Positions 43,840 to 55,190 of a stretch of 64,000 bases of DNA are shown here, in pieces. The translations under genes and the position numbers were made by a program. Every line of letters starts with the position of its first letter. Position 1 is the first letter of the stretch. Below the pieces are notes generated by a model. It did not search any database and was not told the origin of the DNA. It saw only the letters and a list, made by a program, of their open reading frames with translations. Source of the DNA: Chionoecetes opilio (taxonomy: Eukaryota; Arthropoda; Malacostraca; Decapoda; Majidae); NCBI GenBank assembly GCA_016584305.1, contig JACEEZ010002694.1, positions 23,133 through 87,132 on the forward strand. The letters are read 5' to 3'.

Positions 43840-45550
43840 CGCAAATTCTAACAGATCCCCCCAAACTTCTAACGGGGTTTATCCCAACATTCAAAACAGA
43901 TACCCCAAAACCTATTTTAACAGAATCCCAACTATTCTAACAGATATCCCAACATTCTAAACAAATACCCAACTATTCTAACAAATACCCAAACTATTCT
44001 AAAAATTACCCCAAACTATTCAAAGAACCCCAACTTTCAACAATAGCCCAACTATTCTAAAAGATACCCCAAAACTATTCTAACAGATAGCCCAACATTC
44101 AAAACGGGAAAAACTTTTTCAACAATCCCCAACATTCAAAACAGTACCCAAAACTATTCAAACCGATTCCCAACAAATTCTAACAGATACCCCCAACTAT
44201 TCTAACAATACCCAACTTTTCCTAACAGAATCCCAACTATTCTAAAAAGAAGCCCAACTATTCTAACAGATACCCCAAAACTATTCTCGATAGCCCAACT
44301 ATTCTCCAGTTTCCCCCCAACTTTTCCCAACAATACCCAACTTTCTAACGGGTACCCCAAATTTATTCAACAATGCCCAACAAATTCTAACAGAAGCCCA
44401 ATTTTTTTCTAACAGATGGGCCCAACTTTCTAACAGATACCCCAATATTCAACAGATTTTCCCCCCCCTATTCTAAAAATTTAAACCCCAAAACTATTCA
44501 ACAGATACCCCCAACTATTCTAACAGTTTTCCCAACTATTAAAACAGATACCCCAACTATTTAACAAAATACCCCCAACTTTCCCAACAATAGCCCAAAA
44601 TTCAAAAACAGATATCCCAACTATTCTAAAGATTTCCCAAAACTTTTCAAAAGAGATACCCAACTTTTTAACAGATATTCAAAAGCGATATCCCAACTAT
44701 TCTAAGAGATTTTCCCAACTATTCAAACATTTCAAAAAGGAACCCCAAAAACTTTTTAAAACAGATACCCCAACTTTTTCCCAAACAGTTACCCCAACCC
44801 TATTCTAAGAGGTACCCCCAACTATTCTAAGAGATTTTTCCCAACATTCAAGAGATATCCCAACTATTTTTAAGGGGATACCCCAAAACTATTCTAAAGA
44901 TACCCCAACTATTCGAACAGATTTCTAAAAGATACCCCAAACTATTCTAACAGATACCCAACTATTCTAAGAGATACCCCAACTTTTCTAAGAATACCCC
45001 AAACTATTCTAAAAGATATCCCCCAACAAATTCTAACCCGATATCCCAACATTCTAAAAACCCCAAACTTTTTCTAAAAGATTCCCAATATTTAACAGAT
45101 TTTTCTAACCCTACCCAAACTATTTAAGAGTTTCCCCAAAACAAATTCTAAAGATCCCCCAAAACCTATTCAAACAGATATTCTAAGAGATACCCCCAAC
45201 TTTTCTAATAGATTTTTCTAAGAGATACCCCAACCCTATTCTAACAATTTCTAAGAGATATCCCAACTTTTCTAACAGATTTTTCTAAGAGATACCCCAA
45301 ACTATTCTAACAGTATTCTAAGAGTTTACCCAAACAAATTTTTAAAGATTTTCCCAACTTTTTTAAAAAAGGATTTTCCTCTTTTTAAACAGATTTTTAA
45401 ACTATTCAAAAGTTTATCCCAACTTTTCTAAACAGTATCCCAACTATTCTAACAGATTTTCCCAATATTCCAACAGATTCCCAACTATTCCAAGGATATT
45501 CTAAAACCAAGTTTTAAAATTTCCCAACTTTTCTAACAGAAAAGCCCCCA
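43840..45550 (-). repeat. Expanded 21-bp minisatellite (inverted copy)
   Basis: The same unit in reverse complement (atatcccaactattctaacag), noisy, over about 1.7 kb. This is more than five times the array length of the + strand copies. Confidence 0.9.
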
Positions 45551-45588
45551 ACGGGAAAAAACCCGGGAAGCATGGGAGTCATTCTCTT

Positions 45589-45946
45589 TTGCCCCTTTGG
45601 GATCAATACAAAAAAGTGTACCAGATTTTTATTTTCATTTTTTTTACATCACAAAGGACTGGTAAAAAGGGAAAAAAAAATAATAAAAATAATAATAAAA
45701 GAGGTAAAAAAAAAGCCCACTTAAAAAAAAAGATAAAAAAAGCCCTGTTTATTTGGGAAAGTCCCCTGTAAAGAAGACAGTAAAGAATAAAAGGGGGGGG
45801 GGGGGGCCCAATTTAGTTCAGGAGGTGTCTTTGGCCCACTCCTCTTAAAAAATTTTAAGTCTAGGGGGTTGGAAAAATAAAAAACAGCCCCTAAAATTGG
45901 ATTATTAGAAAATAGATTGTTAAATTATCTAAAATATCACGCTCAC
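45589..45946 (-). repeat. Dispersed T-rich element with TTA run (mirror copy)
   Basis: Mirror of about 10442-10760 (aaataataataaaagaggtaa, then cagtaaagaataaaag). Related sequences are at 240-420, 49190-49280 and 57330-57410. Confidence 0.6.
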
Positions 45947-46157
45947 CTCCCTCATGTTTCCTTAGGTAATGACAGTGTGTTTTGGGGGTCTGTCGTTGTG
46001 TGACCCCGGCTCAGGCAAAAACTGAGGACACCCCACAAAGGATAAAATGAGCCCTTCGTACAAAGAATTGGGCTTTACATTCCCATAGAAAAATAAAATA
46101 CGATAAGAAAAGGGCATTTAAATTTGATGAAGGTAAAAAAAAAGGGGAAAAGGAAAA

Positions 46158-46386
46158 CTTAACCCCTTCAAAACCCAGATTTTTCCCTTTGGGGCTATAA
46201 AAAATTGTCTTTTGGGTTAGCAAAAAAATTTACGAAAAGTAACTGAATATACCAAATTAGTTAGGGACAAGGATACTAAAAAAGGTCAAAATCTCATAAA
46301 ATTTTGCTAAATACCCCAAAAAAATTGGTCAAATGTCCCCAAAAATACAAGGGAAAAATTACTTTAGGGGTTTTAAAGGGGGTTTA
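46158..46386 (-). mobile_element. piggyBac-like MITE (mirror copy, noisy)
   Basis: Mirror of 10012-10225; starts ttaaccccttcaaaaccc. Confidence 0.65.
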
Positions 46387-47920
46387 AAATTTTTGGGATT
46401 TTCTCAGTATTTTTAAAAAATATAAAAAAAAATTTTGTAATGGTTCAAAATTTTTCTTGGGTTTGGGGGGAATGTTTTTTGGGGTTCCCCGTGCCCCCCG
46501 TTTGGGGAAAAGGGCCCATTTGTTGAAAAGAAAAAAAAAACCCAACTTAGTTTTTTTTTTTTTAACAAGGAAAAAATTTTTCACACTATTTTAAAGGGTT
46601 CATCCCTTAAAACACCCCTTTTTTCCCTGATAATAGGGGTTAACTATGATAAAATACGTTTGGAAATTTAAAGAAAAAAAGTAGTATTCCCTTCTCCTGG
46701 CATCAAATACAGTCAGAAAGCAGAAAGGGGACGGGGATTTTTGCCTCTTTTAAAAAAAAAGAAGTATAATTTCTGCTTATACAAACACCACATACAAGAA
46801 GGGAAATACCCATAATTTTTAAACCTTAGAGGGAGGGGTGTTGTACTCAGCCATGCAGTTTTTGAGTGATGTTTTTTTGGCCCGCTTAAATTTTTTTCTA
46901 GAGAGCTTGAGAGATTTTTACCACCCGGAAAAAGGGAAGGGAAATCATTTTTCTGCAGGGCGTCTTTCCCCCCACCTGCTGAGGTTCACCACACCCCGGG
47001 AGCCCCCGGGGGACTCCCTGGGGACAAAAAAAAAAAAACTGTTCATGAATAAGGGAGAAAAAATAAAAAAAAAATAAAAAAAGGGGGTTCATAAAAAATT
47101 GAAAAAATTTAAAAATTATGGTTCATAAAAAAGTGCTTTAAAATAAAAATAAAAAAAAAAAGTTCAAAATAAGTTTTAAAAATAAAATAAAAAATAAAAG
47201 TGTTAAAAAAAAAGTTTTTCATGATTTTGGGTTTAAAGGGAAAATCAGACCCAAAAATAAAGTTTTTCCTGAGTAGCCCTTTGAAAACCCAAAACCCCAA
47301 AAAAAAAGGGTTTTTCCTGATAACTTTGAAAATCAGACCCAAAAAAAAAAGTTTTCATGATAGATTTTGAAAATCAGCCCCAAAAAAAAAAGTTTTTCCG
47401 AGTAGACTTTTGAAAAAAAATAAACCCCCAAAAAATAAAGTTTTCCGGATTTGGGGTTTAAAGGGAAAAAATCAGCCCCCTCTTATCTGAAAAAATTTAT
47501 TTTCAAACATTTCTAACACTACGTATAAAAAATCAAAACCAATATTTTCACCCTTCAAATAACAATCTTTTTTCCCACATTGCAAAAAAATTTTACATAC
47601 CCAAATTTAAAATTTTTTTTCCCGGGGGTAAAGGGGGGGTTGATGGTTTTGGTTTGGGGGTGGCGGGTGGTGGGGGGGGCGGGGCTCCAGCAGTTTCTCA
47701 CCCCCAAACGGGCCCACCAAGATTTCCCATAAAATTCATTGATAACAACTTTAAAAACCCCCTTTAACAGAAATACATTCTTCTTTCAATATGAAAAAGC
47801 CCAAAAAATTAAAGCTTCATCACCTGCACACCAATTTTTTGGGAAATAGCTTAGGGAAAAAGGGTAAAAATTTTTGAAAGCAGTTAATATTTCAGAACTG
47901 GCTATATATTAATGTACTTA

Positions 47921-48176
47921 CTCGCCGCACTTTAAATTTGGGAAAAAATTGGGGGGCCCCCTTTTCACTCCCCCCTTTCCCAATGAAACGGTTTGGCGAG
48001 GTTTTTGGGTTTTGGGGAGAATCCCTTTACCCCAAAGTTCCGCCCTAAACCCCCCAACCCCCAAACCACCTAACCCAATCCCTTCCCTTCTTTTAAGGGG
48101 GGAGTGGGGGGGGCCCAAATTTTTCGCCAATTTGATTTTGGGGGAAAATTCCCCCCTTTATTAAATGCAGCGAGTA
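47921..48176. mobile_element. 212-bp fold-back MITE variant (copy D)
   Basis: Noisy mirror of 8237-8476. Confidence 0.65.
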
Positions 48177-48728
48177 AGGCTTTTAAAAACGCCAGGATCT
48201 TCCCTCCGGCCAAGGATTTTTTTGGTCCAAACCCCTAAAGGGGGAACGCTGGGCCCTAGGGGGGGTGGGGGGAGGCAGGGCCCCAGGGGGCCACACACAG
48301 ACAAAGCTTTTCCAAAAGTGGCTCCCTCCATCTTAAAACCACCCTTTAATATTTTTTCCTTATTCTAAAAAACTTGTAAATCAGTCTCGAATGGAATTTT
48401 ATTAAAGGGTCAGTTTTTTTTTTTAAAATTTAAAAAAAAAAATTTTAAAAATTATCAAATTTTTTCTTTTCAAAATTTCTCATAATTTTCCTATAAATCA
48501 TTTTAATTTCAGTCCCAATTTTAAATTAGGTTTAAAAAAGGAATAAAAAGGGATAAATCCAACACTACCGGGGCATCTTCTGCAAAAAAAGGGCCCGGGG
48601 CTGAAAACTTGGACAGCGTCTCAGAAACCCCTTCCCAAAAAAAAAGGGAAATCAGGTAGGGGAAATGTTTTGGGTTTGAGGGGCTAAACCACCTGGGCCC
48701 CGGGGCGGGGCCCAGGGCCCCTGGGGGG

Positions 48729-48846
48729 GGCCCGGGGGCCTGTACCTGGGGGAGGCTTCGTTTTGGCTGTTTTTTGGATTGCCGGGATCTTCCTGGGAGG
48801 TGGAAGGAGCTGTATCATTGCTCCGACCCACTGCAGGAGGTAGCTG
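48729..48846 (-). CDS. Candidate upstream ATR exon
   Basis: On the - strand a ctctgcag acceptor (near 48847-48854) is followed by an open reading of DSYLLQWVGAMIQLLPPP and KIPAIQKTAK. This is where more N-terminal ATR exons should lie. The residues are compatible with a HEAT helix but I cannot align them with confidence. Confidence 0.3.
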
Positions 48847-49459
48847 TCCTCTGCAGGGGGAGAGAAAGGGGAAAAAAAATGGTTCCAAAAAGGGTGGAAA
48901 AAGGGATTGGAATGGGACTCAGTAGACAGGAAATTAGTGCAATCTTAGGGAGCTTTAAAAGAGGGTAGAAAAATTTCAGGGATGGGGATGCTGTAGTGTT
49001 AAAAAACAGGAACTCCAAAGGGGTGGGTTTTCCCACCCTTTGTATTTCCCTTTTAAATTTTTTCCCTATGTTCTTATGTAAAAGAGATTAAATATGAGTT
49101 GGATTGAGACAAGTGTGGTTCTACCTAGGACCTTAAACTACTAAAAACCTAAACCCTAAATGGGCCCACCCCCTTTCATATTCTCTACGGGTTTTCCCTT
49201 AGGGATTCCCAAAACAAGGGGGGTTTTTTTTTAATTTTTTTTTTTTTTTCCCCCCTTGGACAGTCCTTTTTAAAAAAAAAATAAATAATTGCTATCAGAA
49301 ATCTATGCATTCCCCAAATTTTCTCGCCTTTCTTCTTCTTTTATAAAATTGATCTGCCTCTTAAAACTATTTTACTTTACATTGCCCCTACACACTGCAG
49401 GGGGTCTGTCCTCTGCGGCCAGAGTAAAAGATTGCAAAATTTTTTTATAAATTTGGTTT

Positions 49460-49697
49460 AAAACCCCTTGAAAACCCAGAGGGGTTTTTTTCCCAAATTA
49501 AAAATTTGGGCACCAAAAAGGACAATTTTTAGTAATTTAAAAAAAAATTTTTAAATAGCTATGATCTTTTTAGACCCTTGGGCAAACAAAAAAATTTTTG
49601 GGTATATTCAGTAATTTTAACATATTTCAAGGGCTTGAAAACCATAAAATTTTTTATACCCAAAGGGAAAAGATCGGGGCCGTAAAAGGGGTTTAAG
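49460..49697 (+). mobile_element. piggyBac-like MITE (upstream copy, noisy)
   Basis: Starts aaaaccccttgaaaaccc and ends cgtaaaaggggtttaa, with recognisable interior. It has no partner in the + strand arm because it lies beyond the duplicated segment. Confidence 0.6.
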
Positions 49698-49968
49698 GGG
49701 CCAGTCAAGATTGGGAATAAATACTAAATAAAAAGGGAAAAAAAAAATTTCTAAAAAAATGTTAATAGTTTAAAATTATTTAATAAAAAGGGAAAAAAAT
49801 CTAAATAATAAGGATGGGGTTAAATAAGTGGACGCCCCTTGGGATTGCCCCCTTGACCACTGTAGTTGCTATATTTTCCTTTCTTTAAAATTCACAATTC
49901 TTCTGATTTACATTGACCCTGCATGTTCACTATACATGCAGATCAATGAAATTTTAGAAGAATTGCGA

Positions 49969-51110
49969 AACCTCTAAGGCCACAGGCAGCCCACTAAATG
50001 TCCACCACTCACCTCTAACCCAAACAGGAACCACTAAATGTCCCCCACTCACCTCTAAGGCCACGGGGCAGACCACTGATGCCCCCAACCACCTCTAAGG
50101 CCACGGGCGCCCCTTGATGCCCACCACCCCCTTTAAGGCCACAGGCAGACCACTAAATGTCCACCACTCACCTCTAAGGGGCCACAGGCAAACCATTTAT
50201 GTCCACCACTCACCTCTAAGGCCACGGGAAACCCCTAAATGCCCACCACACCCCCTCTAAGGCCCCAGGCGGGCCCCTGATGTACCGGGCACCCCCCCAA
50301 TTAAGGCCAAAAGGCAGACCAGGTGTCCACACTCACCCCCTAAGGCCAAAAGGCAGACCACTGAGGGCCACCACTCACCTCTAAGGCCACGGGGAGCCCA
50401 CTGGTGTCCACCACTCACCTCAAAGGGGCCCGGGCCGCCCACGGGTGTCCAGAACTCACCTCTAAGGCCAAAGGCAGGCCCTGGTGTCCACACTCACCCT
50501 AGGCCACGGCAGCCCCCAAGGGTGGTCCACCCTCACCTCAAGGCCCCACAGGCAGACCATTTGGTGCCCCAGCACTCACCTCTAAGGGCCCCAAGGGTGT
50601 CCAGCATTTCCCTCTAAGGTTTACGGGCCCCAGCCCAAATGAGGTCCACCCCTCCCTCAAAAGGCCACTGGTGCCCAAAAGCACTTACCTCAAAGGGCCC
50701 ACGGGAAAAGCCCACTGTGTCCAGCATTTCCCCTCTAAGGCCACGGGCAGCCCAACGGGGGTTTTCCACCCACTCACCTCAAAGGGGCCCAAAAGGCAGC
50801 CCAAAGGGGTTCCCGAAATCACCTCTAAGGCCACGGGGCAGCCCACGGGTGTCCAGCATAACCTCTAAGGCCACAGGCCCCCCAAACTGGTGTCCAGCCA
50901 TTTCCCCTCTAAGGCCACAGGCAACCATGGGGGTCCAGAAATCACCTCAAAGGGCCACGGGCCCAGGACCACTGGTGTCCAGCACTCCCCCAAAGGGGCT
51001 AAGGCAGCCCACTGGTTCCAGCACTCCCCTCAAAGGGGCCACAGGCCCCAAACGGGTGTCCAGCACCCCCTCAAGGCCCCCAGGCAAACCACTGGGGCCC
51101 GGGAAAGGCG
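49969..51110. repeat. 41-bp minisatellite carrying splice-donor-like units
   Basis: About 25 noisy copies of a unit containing cacctctaaggccacaggca and ccactgatgtccaccactc. On the - strand, the strand of ATR here, each unit reads ...ccttagag|gtgagtgg, a good 5' splice-site match. Reading frames through it are by-products. Confidence 0.85.
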
Positions 51111-53385
51111 TTTCCCAAAAGCCCCAAAAGGGGAAAAACACTTTTCAGCTCCGTTCTTTCCCCCCTCAAGACCCAAATTTGGGGGGTGAGGAGGGGCCCA
51201 AAAGTCATCCCGCAAAACAAAATGCCCCCAGCAAGTCTCCTAGCCGAGAGAGGACCTGTGCAGGAAGGGGTCAAATGATTTTGAGGGGTTGCAAGGGTCC
51301 ATAAAGATTTTCTGGATCCCATGGATTACAAAAAAGATCACCTCTCTTTATTCGAAATTCCCCCAAATTTAAATTTATTTCTTTTTTTCTCCAAAATTTT
51401 TCTCTTTTAAAACAGAACAAAGTGTTTTTTTTCACGAGCAGCCTCTAGGAAACAAGAGAGGAAACCCGTGCCGGGCCCGGAAAACAGCCCTTCACCTGGC
51501 ACACGCAGCCACTGAGGGAGAATGGGGGCATGGAAACAAAACCAAAAAGGGATGGGCCCAAGGCAAAAAGATAATTTAGTAGGGAAAGGGTAAGGGAGAT
51601 AGATAAAAAAGATGAATGGGGGGATAGATTTGATAGATTTGGGGGATGGGCAAAGGGAAACACCTAAAGGTGTTGGGATAAATTTTAAAAAAACACCACG
51701 GGCTCACAAATTATATTCCCAGCACATAAAATAGTGGATGTAAAAACTATTTTATGCACCAATCCCCCTTTTGGGTCTGAAGGGCAAGGGGGTGGATGAA
51801 AAAATGTGTCATTTTCAAGGGGAAACCCGGAGCAAATTTCTAAAACACTCCTTAACAAAGATTTTAAAAAAAATCATGAAAAAAAATGAAAGAAGACTCA
51901 AAATGAGATCATAAACCAAAAAGAAAGGGGGAAAAAAAAGTTTATTGGATTTACTCCCTTTTAATATCTTGATCTTCTACCTTCATTATAAACTCCCTTT
52001 CATAGTATGATAACAAACCCATTTTCTTTGATCTCAAACTATTTTATTTTTTTTTTTGTGGTAATTTTTCCCCATTCTTTCCCGCCCTGCGGCCCTGACA
52101 CCTTTCCCTCCCATGAGTCTCCCCCAAAAACAATGATGACTCAGGAGGGGGGTCTGGCGCAGGGTGTCAGCAAAAGTGATGGGGCCCTTTGGGCTTGAGG
52201 GTGAGCACCGGCTTTTCCGGGCCCCCCACCGGGCGGGGAAAATCTGCACGGGGACACTCGGAAAAACCCAAAAAGGACCTCCTTCCCCCCTTTTTAAAAA
52301 ATTTTCAAACATCTTTTTCGTTTTGCCAATCCCTTTCATTGAAAAATTTTTTAAAAAAACAATGAACTACATACTCAATTTTTCATTTCAATGATGCCTT
52401 TTTCACTGGTAAAAAGCTGTAAAAAATTTAAATTTTGTTTGCCTCCAGAAAAAATAGGGCATCCCCATTAGCCAAATTTCAAATACAAAGATTTCACGCC
52501 CAAACATTTTCCAACCCGGGGAACCCCCCCAGGGTTTTTTGTTTGGGTCTTAAAAACAGAAGTCAGTACGGAGAGACTTACAAAAAACCCGGCCCCCGGG
52601 AATTTAGGCCCACCCCCCGGGGGGGACCTGAAGAGTCCTGCACATAGAGCACTGCCCAGTCCCCTTTCCCCGCATGAAAAACACAAAAACATGCCCACTG
52701 TGCACTCCATCCCCCCTGGGATCGGGTGATCAGGGATACAACCCAAACCCCAGCTGGCCCTGCCTACCATGCTAAACACATTCCTCACAAAAAAACACGC
52801 CACGCCCCCTTCTTCGGGAAGTCGCTTTGCTTGCTAAAAACAACCAAACATAATTTTTTTTTTTGCTATTTTATAAACCCCATGAAAGAAAGAATTCATT
52901 CTTTATATAAAATATTCCTGTAAACTTTAATGCAAGGATGTTCATTTGGTTACAAATTTTTATCTGTACAAAAAAAAAAATAAGAACCCCGTGACCAAAA
53001 TTTTTCAGTAGTCTATTCATGGAAAAAAAAAGAAGGATAGTCACCCCCTCTTTGTAAAATTCAGTTCTTCAAAAAAAGGCGGGGGAAAGGGGCCCAAATT
53101 CCGGTCTACTCGCAAATTTTCGCTGCCTTTCCTTTTCCAAAAAAAAAAAAAAAATGGGCCCCAAAAAAATTTTTATTTAAAAAGTGAATTTTACCCTGAA
53201 AAAAAGCCCCGAATGCAATTTTTTTCACCCCCAAAGGGGTGGGCTTCCCGGAAACCCCCCCGGGAATCAAGCAACGCCCCCGCTTCCCTCGGCTTTTAAT
53301 CAATCTCCACCTCCTACTTTATTCCAAAATCCTACTTAAAAAGAAAAAGAAAAAACGAAAAATTTGTGTCCAGGTCATTTTTGCC
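51111..53385. other. Noisy sequence without a supported gene
   Basis: Base runs and indels dominate. A - strand piece near 51235-51255 (tcctgcacag, then LSRLGDLLGA) could be an exon edge but cannot be supported. Confidence 0.4.
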
Positions 53386-55190
53386 GCAGCATGGGAGGGA
53401 CAAGGTTTATCAAAGACGGCAAACCTTTTAGATGGAGCTTTTGGGGGGCCCTTTTGGGAGCGCGTGGCCCGAGCAGCAAGGGGCTTATTTAAAAGACGCA
53501 GCCATTATAGAAAGGGCTTTGGGGGGCCCTTGGGCAGCCCGCAGTGGCAGAAACAGCAAGGGCTTATCAAAGAGGGGCAATTTAGATGGGCCCCCGGGGG
53601 TCATTTGCAGCGTAGTGGGAGAGCGGAAGGGTCTTATCGAAGCAGCCATTAAAAAGATGGGCCCTTTGGGGGTCATTTTGGGAGCAGCCCGTGGGGGAGC
53701 CCGCCCAAAGGGTTTTTTTCAATGACGCAACCATTTTAGATGGGGTTTTTGGGGGTCATTTTGCAGCATAGTGGGAGGCAGCAAAGGGGTTTTTCAATGA
53801 TGCAAACCATTAAAAGATGGGCTTTTGGGGGTCCCTTGTGCAGCAGCAGTGGCAGAAAACACAAAAGGGTCTTATCCCAAAGACCCCAGCCATTTTTAGA
53901 TGGAGCTTGGAGGTCCCTTGTCAGCCGTATTTCCCGAGCAGCAAGGGGCCTTTTCAATGATGCAGCCATTATGATGGAGGGTTGGAGGTCAAATTTTTCG
54001 CCAAACAGTGGCAGAGCCCCAAGGTCTTTTCCCAAAGATTTCAGCCATTATAATGGAAGGGCTTGGAGGGGCATTGTGCGCAGAGTGGAAGAGCCAAAAG
54101 TCCCTTTTCAATGAAAGCAGCCATTTTTAGGGTGGGAGCTTGGAGGGATTGGCGCAGCAGTGGCAGAAACACAAGAGTCTTAAAATGATGGGAGCCATTA
54201 TAGAGGGCTTTGGGGGTCATTGTGCACCCCGGGGATTTGGGGAGCAGCAAGAAATTTTTTATCCAAAGATGCAGCCATTTAGAGGGGCTTGGAGGGGCCC
54301 TTTTTGGGAGCGGAGTGGCAGAACAGGGAAGGGTTTATCAATGATGCAAACCATTTGATGGAGCTTGGGGGTCATTGTGCACAGCATTTGGGAGAGCAGC
54401 AAGAGTCTTATCAATATGCAGCCTTATAGTGGAGCTTGAAGGTCTTGTCAGCATTTTTGGCAGAGCACAAGGGTCTTTTCAATGATCACCCTTAAAAGAT
54501 GGGGCTTGGAAAGGGCCCTTGTGCACACCGTGGCCGAGCAGCAAGGGTCTTTTTCCCAAAGATTTCAGCCTTTTAGATGGAGCTTGAAGGGCATTGTGCC
54601 CCGCACAGTTGGGCAAGCAGCAAAAGGGGCTTATCAAGATGCAGCCATTTTAGAGGGGCTTTGGGGGTCATTGGGCGCGTAGTTGGGGAGAGCAGCAAGA
54701 GTCTTATCAATTTAGCAGGGCCCTTTAATGGAGCTTGGCGGGCATTGTGCAAACAGAGTGGCGAGCAGCAAGAGTCTTATCAAGATGCAGCCCCTTAATG
54801 AGGGCGGGTCATTGTGCAGCACCCAGTGGCAGAGCAGGGAAGGGTCCCTTTTCAAAGAGCAGCCAGTAAAAGATGGGGCTTGGGGGGTCATTGGCAGCAG
54901 TAGTTTTGGGAGGCAGCGGGTCTTATCAAAAAGTGCAGCCATTATTTGATGGAGCTTTGGGGGTATTTTGCAGCAGTAGTGGCAGAGCAGCAAGAGTATT
55001 ATCAAAGATGCACCATTATAATTGGGGCTTGGAGGCTTGGGGCAGCAAGTGGCAGAGCAGCAAGGGTCTTACAAAGATGGGAGCCATTATAAAATGGGGC
55101 TTGGAGGTCATTGTGCACAAACAGTGGCAGAGCAGCAAGGGTCTTATCAATGATGCAGCCCTTATAGAGGGGCTTGGAGGTCTTCCTCCA
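53386..55190 (+). repeat. 70-75-bp minisatellite
   Basis: About 25 degraded copies of a unit with gcagccattatagatggagc, ttggaggtcattgtgcagca, gtggcagagcagcaagggtc and ttatcaaagat. Spacing measured between three units near the 3' end is 70 and 75 bp. Readable frames on both strands are repeat by-products. Confidence 0.9.

Larger units (their letters stand above)
41346..48315 (-). pseudogene. ATR: ATR copy D: exons 7 to 1, inverted, noisy
   Basis: After the N at 39836, exon 7 occurs a second time (41346-41493, with a 13-nt deletion). The series continues on the - strand: exon 6 at about 43202-43356, exon 5 at 43596-43814, exon 4 at about 45947-46005, exon 3 at about 46825-47018, exon 2 at about 47596-47717 and exon 1 at about 48180-48315. 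All are recognisable by alignment to the + strand exons, but none is open over its length. Confidence 0.7.
48355..49968. other. Noisy sequence upstream of ATR; no firm gene
   Basis: Apart from the candidate exon at 48729-48846, the piggyBac-like MITE and a T-rich repeat near 49200, I recognise nothing. Confidence 0.5.

Noticed and set aside
50639..51304. 221-codon + strand frame
   Set aside because: Runs through the 41-bp minisatellite and noisy flank; composition is repeat-driven.
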